Positions 16,025 through 19,700 of a stretch of 19,700 nt of DNA are shown one piece after another; the stretch's first letter is position 1; each line of letters starts with the position of its first letter. The stretch is from Solirubrobacterales bacterium. Its GTDB lineage: Bacteria > Actinomycetota > Thermoleophilia > Solirubrobacterales > Solirubrobacteraceae. A program made the position numbers and the translations under genes. The stretch lies in contig PLBZ01000089.1 of NCBI GenBank assembly GCA_003134675.1, forward strand, positions 2,467 through 22,166, in the 5' to 3' direction. The notes beneath the pieces are model-generated. The model searched no databases. It had not been told where the DNA came from and saw only the letters and a list, made by a program, of their open reading frames with translations.

Positions 16025-16845
16025 GCGCGCCTGTAGCGCGCGTACTGGCGAGCGAAGCCGGCCACGAAGCGGGGGTTGTAGCGGGCGTATCGCGGCCACA
16101 GACGGCGTGGCTCGCGCGAGAGGCGATAGGTCCACTCCAAGCCGCTGCGCTGCATCCACGACGGGGCTTGGGAGACGAGCCCCGCGTGGAAGTCGAAGGC
16201 CGCACCCACGCCCACGAGCAGCGGCGTCCACAGGCGGGGGCGCACGCGGTACATCCACTGCTCCTGGAGGGGCTGGCCCGTGCCCACCCAGACAACCTCC
16301 GCGCCCGATGCATCGATGTCGGTGAGCGCGCGCTCGTCCTCCTCCGGCGTGAGTGGGCGGAATGGCGGAGAGTTGCCTCCTACGATCCGGATGCCCGGAA
16401 AGCGTTCGTTCAAGCGGCTTACCAGCAGCTCGCGCGCCCGTGCGTGGCGGCCTCCGTACAGGTACATGGGAATTCCCTTGGAAGCGGCGCGTGCGCAGAA
16501 GTGGGCCATCAGGTCGGGCCCGTAGATGCGGGTGGCTCGGGAGTGGCCAAGCGCCTTGAGCGCCCACACCAGCGGCTGGCCGTCGGGGACCGCGAGCGTC
16601 GCGCCGAGCGTCGCCTCCATCGTCGCCGGTTCCTCCTGGGCTTTCATCACCAGATTGACCGCCGCGGCGGTCACATACCCGCGCTGATCGGAGGCGATCA
16701 TCGCCTCCATCCAGTCCAGGACCTCCTCGTAGTCGGAGATCGCGAGCGGAATGCCCAGGATCTCGGCGCACGGAGGTGGAGCTGGTGCTGTGGAGGTGGA
16801 TGCGAGAGAGCTCGAGATCCGATCAAGATACCTATGACGAGCCAG
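16021..16845 (-). CDS. WecG/TagA/CpsF family (GT26) glycosyltransferase, start uncertain
   Basis: The body is a typical GT26 enzyme: EILGIPLAISDYEEVLDWME at the front, VTAAAVNLVMKAQEEP, AVPDGQPLVWALKALG with the conserved DG, RIYGPDLMAHFCARAASKG, MYLYGGRHAR, then WVGTGQPLQEQWMYRVR, PLLVGVGAAFDFHAGLVSQA and a basic C-terminus that in TagA contacts the membrane. The family transfers ManNAc, ManNAcA or glucose to undecaprenyl-diphospho-sugar acceptors. A UDP-HexNAc dehydrogenase in the locus makes a ManNAcA-like donor possible. The conserved N-terminus needs a start before about 16775, but no in-frame ATG, GTG or TTG lies between 16710 and 16917. ATG 16917 would run 54 bases into the divergent gene. 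The coordinate given uses CTG 16845; ATC 16818, six bases after TATCTT, is another option. Its stop overlaps the epimerase ATG. Confidence 0.8.
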
Positions 16846-16849
16846 TGGA

Positions 16850-16855
16850 TACGCT
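16850..16855 (+). promoter_or_regulatory. -10 box TACGCT, probable leaderless promoter of rfbG
   Basis: TACGCT fits TANNNT and lies eight bases before the GTG at 16864, the start favoured by the protein family. It almost completely overlaps a reverse-facing TAGCGT. Confidence 0.45.
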
Positions 16856-16856
16856 A
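16851..16856 (-). promoter_or_regulatory. opposed -10 box TAGCGT towards the WecG-family gene
   Basis: On the minus strand the same bases read TAGCGT, giving a near-palindromic ATACGCTAT core. A transcript would start near 16844, at the CTG candidate start. A second minus-strand candidate, TATCTT at 16830-16825, would start at 16818. Confidence 0.35.
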
Positions 16857-16863
16857 TGCGCCC

Positions 16864-17922
16864 GTGCCGATCGACCCCGACTTCTGGGCGCAGCGGCGCG
16901 TGTTGCTCACGGGGCATACGGGTTTCAAGGGCGCATGGCTGTCGCTGTGGCTGCAGGCGCTCGGCGCGAGGGTGAGCGGTTTGGCGCCGGCGCCGCCAAC
17001 GCGGCCATCGCTGTTTGAGCTGGCTGGTGTGGGATCGCAGATGTCCCAGCGCGCGGTCGACGTGCGTGACGCGGAGGGGGTGCGCGAGGCGCTGCGTGAG
17101 GAGCGCCCCGAGGTGGTGCTGCATTTGGCCGCCCAGCCGATGGTGAGGCGCTCGCTGCGGGACCCCGCAATGACCTATGCGGTGAATGTGATCGGCACAG
17201 TGAACGTGCTCGAGGCCGTGCGGCTGGAGGCAGGCGATGTGCGGGCGGTGGTCGTGGTGACCTCAGACAAGTGCTATGAGAATCCCGAGGAGAGCTCACG
17301 GCGATTCGTGGAGGGCGACCCGCTGGGGGGGAGCGATCCTTATTCGAGCTCGAAGGCGTGTGCGGAGCTGGTGACGGCGGCCTACCGTCGCTCGTTCTTT
17401 TCCGCAAAGGACGGTCCGCGTGTAGCGAGCGCCCGCGCGGGCAACGTGATCGGCGGCGGAGACTGGGGCGAGGACAGGCTGATCGGCGACATCGTGCGAG
17501 CAGTGCACGCGGGCGAGGCTGTGAAAGTGCGTAACCCCGAGGCGGTACGACCATGGCAGCACGTGTTGAACCCGCTGAGCGGATATCTGCGCCTGGTGGA
17601 GGAGCTGTGGCGCTCGCCAGAGGCGGCGCAGGCGTGGAACTTCGGGCCGCGCGATGCAGACGCGCGAACGGTGCGCTGGATCCTCGAGCGCCTCCAGAAG
17701 CTGTGGGGTGGCGCGTTTGAGTGGGAGCTGGACGGAGCGGAGAACCCGCCGGAGGCGGGTCATCTGGCGCTGGACTCGGGCGAGGCCGAACGGCGCTTGG
17801 GATGGCGCGCGGAGTGGGACCTGGCACAGGCGCTGGAGCGAGTCGTCGAGTGGCATGAGGCCGCGCGCTCCGGCGAGAACATGCGACAGGTGAGCCTGGC
17901 GCAGATCGAGCTGTTCGGCTAG
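16864..17922 (+). CDS. rfbG: CDP-glucose 4,6-dehydratase
   Basis: From GTG 16864 the product has 352 residues starting VPIDPDFWAQRRVLLTGHTG, matching the DPxFWxGRRVLxTGHTGFKG opening typical of RfbG; ATG 16834 would add ten residues. Features are the NAD site TGHTGFKGAWLSLWL, EVVLHLAAQPMVRRS (about 83-97), the catalytic VVVTSDKCYEN (Asp135 and Lys136), Y160-x3-K164 in DPYSSSKACAE, RAGNVIGGGDWGEDRLIGDI, and RPWQHVLNPLSGYL. It turns CDP-glucose into CDP-4-keto-6-deoxyglucose, the precursor of 3,6-dideoxyhexoses and related deoxy sugars. The usual partners, glucose-1-phosphate cytidylyltransferase (RfbF) and the dehydrase RfbH, are not in the window. The gene is divergent from the WecG-family gene and ends 83 bases before the sigma-like gene. 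Confidence 0.94.
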   Translation: MPIDPDFWAQRRVLLTGHTGFKGAWLSLWLQALGARVSGLAPAPPTRPSLFELAGVGSQMSQRAVDVRDAEGVREALREERPEVVLHLAAQPMVRRSLRDPAMTYAVNVIGTVNVLEAVRLEAGDVRAVVVVTSDKCYENPEESSRRFVEGDPLGGSDPYSSSKACAELVTAAYRRSFFSAKDGPRVASARAGNVIGGGDWGEDRLIGDIVRAVHAGEAVKVRNPEAVRPWQHVLNPLSGYLRLVEELWRSPEAAQAWNFGPRDADARTVRWILERLQKLWGGAFEWELDGAENPPEAGHLALDSGEAERRLGWRAEWDLAQALERVVEWHEAARSGENMRQVSLAQIELFG

Positions 17923-17985
17923 CTCGCAAAGGTTGGGTCGGCCCAAGTCGATTGCCACTAGCTCGCAGGATTCGCCTGGCTCGCA
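17919..17985. repeat. three GCTCGCA direct repeats upstream of the sigma-like gene
   Basis: GCTCGCA occurs at 17922-17928, 17961-17967 and 17979-17985. The first two share the longer CTAGCTCGCA (17919-17928 and 17958-17967). The second lies just before the expected -35 position and the third within the -35/-10 spacer of the promoter at 17994-17999, so they could be a binding site controlling that gene. This is inferred from position only. Confidence 0.4.
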
Positions 17986-17993
17986 ATTTCCAT

Positions 17994-17999
17994 TACCTT
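17994..17999 (+). promoter_or_regulatory. -10 box TACCTT, leaderless promoter of the sigma-like gene
   Basis: TACCTT fits TANNNT with exactly six bases to the ATG at 18006, so the expected transcript start is the A of the start codon. The surrounding TTTCCATTACCTTT is distinctly AT-rich for this window. The preceding bases offer no ribosome site. Confidence 0.6.
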
Positions 18000-18005
18000 T
18001 GGGTG

Positions 18006-19535
18006 ATGAGCCCGCTGACCGTGCGTCGCTACCGTGCCGAGCGTCTGCTGCGCAAGGAGTTCGAGGGGTTGCGCGGGAGGGTGTTGGGAACGGTGCGAGG
18101 GCGGCTGCGGGCGAGCGGCGTAAGCCTCGACTCAAGCGACCTGGAGGCCTGTTACGCGCAGGCATGGCAAGGTCTTTACGCCGCGATGCTGGCGGGCGAT
18201 GAGATCGCCAATCCAAACGGCTGGCTCGTGCTGGTGACTTTTCGCCGGGCGATCGAGGAGCACCGCTCGCGCCATCGCGCCTATCCCACCAGCGGCGTGG
18301 GAGAGCCAGATGGGCTTGGTGGAGGACGCGAGGCAGACGCGGGAACACTGGAGCGCGACTTCGCCGGAGAGCTGGACGACCGGATCAGGCTGCGCCAGGT
18401 GTTCGAGGGACTGCGCGGCCGGCTGAGCGCGCGCGAGCTCCAGGCGGCGGCGCTCTGCTACCTGCAGGGATGCTCACGCTCGGAAGCGGCCGCGCGTATG
18501 GGAATCTCAGAGGCACGCATGCGCAAGCTGATGGAGGGTCCCGGGCCCGGCCGGCCGGGGGTGGCGGGCAAGGTGGGCGAGCTGGTCGAGACGATCCGCG
18601 GCGGGGGCTGGTGCGAGGAGCAGGGCTCGCTGATGCGCGGCCTGGCCTTTGGCATCCTCGATCCCGAGGGGGAGCGCTACCGGCTGGCTCTCGCGCACCG
18701 GCGCGAGTGTCCGGCCTGCCGCGCCTATGTCATCTCGCTCCGCGGCCTGGCCGCGGTGCTGCCGATGCCGGTGTTCCTGCCGGGGGTGCTCGGTGCTGGA
18801 GCACTTGCGGGAACGGGCGCTGGAGTCGGAGCGGGCGCCGGGGCGCAGGGCGCTGGGACAGGTGTCGGTGCAGGCGCGCAGGCGGGTTCCGGGATTGGCG
18901 GCGCCCTATCTGCGTCGGGGACCGCGGGGGCAGGCGCCGCGGGCGGAGGCTGGCTGCTGGCGGGAGGCCCCGTGGGGGCGAAGCTCGCCGTCGGGTGTCT
19001 GCTCGCGCTGGGAGTGGGGGCGAGCTGCGTCGCGCTCACCGCCAACCCCGATCGCGGGCGCGGGCGGGGCTCGATTCATAGGCACCACGCCGCTGAGGGC
19101 AGGACTGGCACGGGAGGAGCGCCAGACGGATTGACACCGGGCTATCTGCTCACGGGAGCCGTGCCGGGGACCACGCATGCGGGTGGTTTGACCCCCGGCC
19201 AGCCTACCTCGACACAGGCGCAGGCATTGCAGTCGGCGAGCAGTGCCAGCCGTGAGTTCGGGCCCGAGCAGGCCTTCGCGCGGAGCACATCCTCATCGAC
19301 CTCTTCCTCCTCACGGGGGGCCCCCAGCGCCAGGGCTGCCTTCACCGTGGTACGGGGGCTCAGCGGGGGATCGAGCTCCGCTGCAGGGTCCACCTCCGCC
19401 GGGGCCGGAGAGTTCACCTCTACCGCCACGCCGACCGCCACGCCGGCCTCCAGCGGGCCACCCAAAACGCGCTCCTCTGGGGGGGTGACGAGCACGGGCG
19501 GGAGCGCCGCCCAGCACGAGTTCGGGGTTGGGTAG
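18006..19535 (+). CDS. sigma-70-like protein fused to zinc-motif, membrane segment and long outer tail
   Basis: From ATG 18006 the product has 509 residues in clear modules. Residues 10-92 look like sigma region 2 (DLEACYAQAWQGLYAAM, then NPNGWLVLVTFRRAIEEHRS). Residues 115-177 look like region 4 with a helix-turn-helix (LSARELQAAALCYLQGCSRS, then EAAARMGISEARMRKLMEG). Residues 208-252 carry H231-x3-C235-x2-C238 (HRRECPAC), the core of zinc-binding anti-sigma domains. A Gly/Ala-rich run (258-315), one hydrophobic segment (about 315-346), and a Ser/Thr/Gly/Pro-rich tail (350-509) with two EFG motifs (417-419, 505-507) follow. This predicts a membrane-held regulator with its DNA-binding part inside and tail outside, combining sigma and anti-sigma functions. 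ECF groups with C-terminal zinc-finger/membrane extensions are known in Actinobacteria; which group this joins, and its targets, are unknown. The nearby polysaccharide locus is a candidate target. Confidence 0.82.
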   Translation: MSPLTVRRYRAERLLRKEFEGLRGRVLGTVRGRLRASGVSLDSSDLEACYAQAWQGLYAAMLAGDEIANPNGWLVLVTFRRAIEEHRSRHRAYPTSGVGEPDGLGGGREADAGTLERDFAGELDDRIRLRQVFEGLRGRLSARELQAAALCYLQGCSRSEAAARMGISEARMRKLMEGPGPGRPGVAGKVGELVETIRGGGWCEEQGSLMRGLAFGILDPEGERYRLALAHRRECPACRAYVISLRGLAAVLPMPVFLPGVLGAGALAGTGAGVGAGAGAQGAGTGVGAGAQAGSGIGGALSASGTAGAGAAGGGWLLAGGPVGAKLAVGCLLALGVGASCVALTANPDRGRGRGSIHRHHAAEGRTGTGGAPDGLTPGYLLTGAVPGTTHAGGLTPGQPTSTQAQALQSASSASREFGPEQAFARSTSSSTSSSSRGAPSARAAFTVVRGLSGGSSSAAGSTSAGAGEFTSTATPTATPASSGPPKTRSSGGVTSTGGSAAQHEFGVG

Positions 19536-19538
19536 CGG

Positions 19539-19557
19539 CGCGCGGATCAGCCGCGCG
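19539..19557. terminator. GC-rich hairpin between convergent genes, possible terminator
   Basis: CGCGCGG and CCGCGCG form a 7-bp stem around a 5-base loop. It lies four bases after the sigma-like gene's stop and spans the stop of the convergent SCP2-like gene. No T-run follows on either strand, so it is at best a weak or Rho-assisted terminator. Confidence 0.3.
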
Positions 19558-19700
19558 GGAAGACCCTGCTCATGAGCCTGAGGGCGAGCGGGTTGCCGCG
19601 CGGGCGCAGCTTGCCGGTGGCGATCGCGCGCAGGGGGTCCAGTCGCTGACCGACGATGTCGACCCAGTCCTGGTAGGCGAGGCGCAGGCGCAGGTCGGGG
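19547..19700 (-). CDS. SCP2 sterol-carrier-like protein, C-terminal fragment
   Basis: The minus strand is open from the window edge to a TGA at 19549-19547, giving the last 50 residues or so of a protein. The end reads LAYQDWVDIVGQRLDPLRAI, then TGKLRPRGNPLALRLMSRVF before a short PRG tail. The stretch from DWVDIVGQRLDP through TGKLRPRGNPLALRLMS matches the C-terminal pattern of SCP2 domains (a helix, then a GKLKPKGDL-like strand-loop and a final Met/Leu-rich helix). Such domains bind lipids or act as accessory domains in the cytoplasm. The gene converges on the sigma-like gene with 11 bases between stops and is probably unrelated to the polysaccharide locus. The domain order upstream cannot be seen. 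Confidence 0.65.
   Translation of the reverse strand, partial: PDLRLRLAYQDWVDIVGQRLDPLRAIATGKLRPRGNPLALRLMSRVFPRG

Noticed and set aside
16168..16833. 222-codon N-terminal extension of the rfbG frame
   Set aside because: It is antisense to the WecG-family gene, and the RfbG family begins close to DPDFW.
16990..17986. Long proline/arginine-rich minus-strand frames opposite rfbG
   Set aside because: They have antisense composition only and no motifs. rfbG is fully supported on the plus strand.
18780..18960. GC-rich repeat-like stretch in the sigma-like gene considered as a DNA repeat array
   Set aside because: The periodicity comes from irregular Gly-Ala/Gly-Thr codons with no constant unit, so it is protein low complexity.

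Overview
The window is very GC-rich, almost fully coding DNA that looks like an actinobacterial chromosome. I infer Thermoleophilia/Solirubrobacterales. The reasons are the GC-rich codon use, TANNNT -10 boxes sitting directly before start codons (leaderless genes), and a sigma-like protein with a zinc-finger/membrane tail of a kind I associate with that group. This placement is an inference from style, not a database match. No tRNA, rRNA, CRISPR array or insertion sequence was seen.

Nearly everything from base 1 to about 17,920 is one surface-polysaccharide locus. From the left: the C-terminal part of a priming polyprenyl-phosphate sugar transferase (+); a GT4 glycosyltransferase that has lost its donor-binding domain (-); and a SAM methyltransferase (+). 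A five-gene minus-strand unit (8853 down to 1891) follows: a double-domain GT2, two GT4 enzymes, a small secreted membrane-anchored protein, and a large O-antigen-ligase/polymerase with TPR repeats. Divergent from it is a four-gene plus-strand unit (8885 to 12991): a GT4, a GDP-mannose-4,6-dehydratase paralogue with an altered active site, a WbpA-type UDP-HexNAc dehydrogenase and a hexapeptide acyltransferase. This unit runs tail to tail into a minus-strand unit (about 16845 down to 12988): a WecG/TagA/CpsF glycosyltransferase, an NAD-dependent epimerase, a canonical Gmd and a DegT-type sugar aminotransferase. Divergent from that is CDP-glucose 4,6-dehydratase (+).

Together these genes would make several activated sugars: GDP-4-keto-6-deoxymannose and products, CDP-4-keto-6-deoxyglucose, a UDP-N-acetylhexosaminuronic acid, and an N-acylated amino sugar. 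They would transfer these onto a lipid carrier and polymerise or ligate the glycan outside the membrane. No Wzx flippase or chain-length regulator lies in the window.

Right of the locus is a leaderless gene for a protein joining sigma-70-like regions, an anti-sigma-like zinc motif, one membrane segment and a long Ser/Thr/Gly-rich outer tail. It is followed by the 3' end of an SCP2-like gene on the minus strand.

The points most worth following are the self-contained membrane-tethered sigma-like protein, two divergent gene pairs with overlapping opposed -10 boxes, the Gmd paralogue lacking the catalytic Glu, the domain-deleted glycosyltransferase, and a WecG-family gene without an ordinary start codon.
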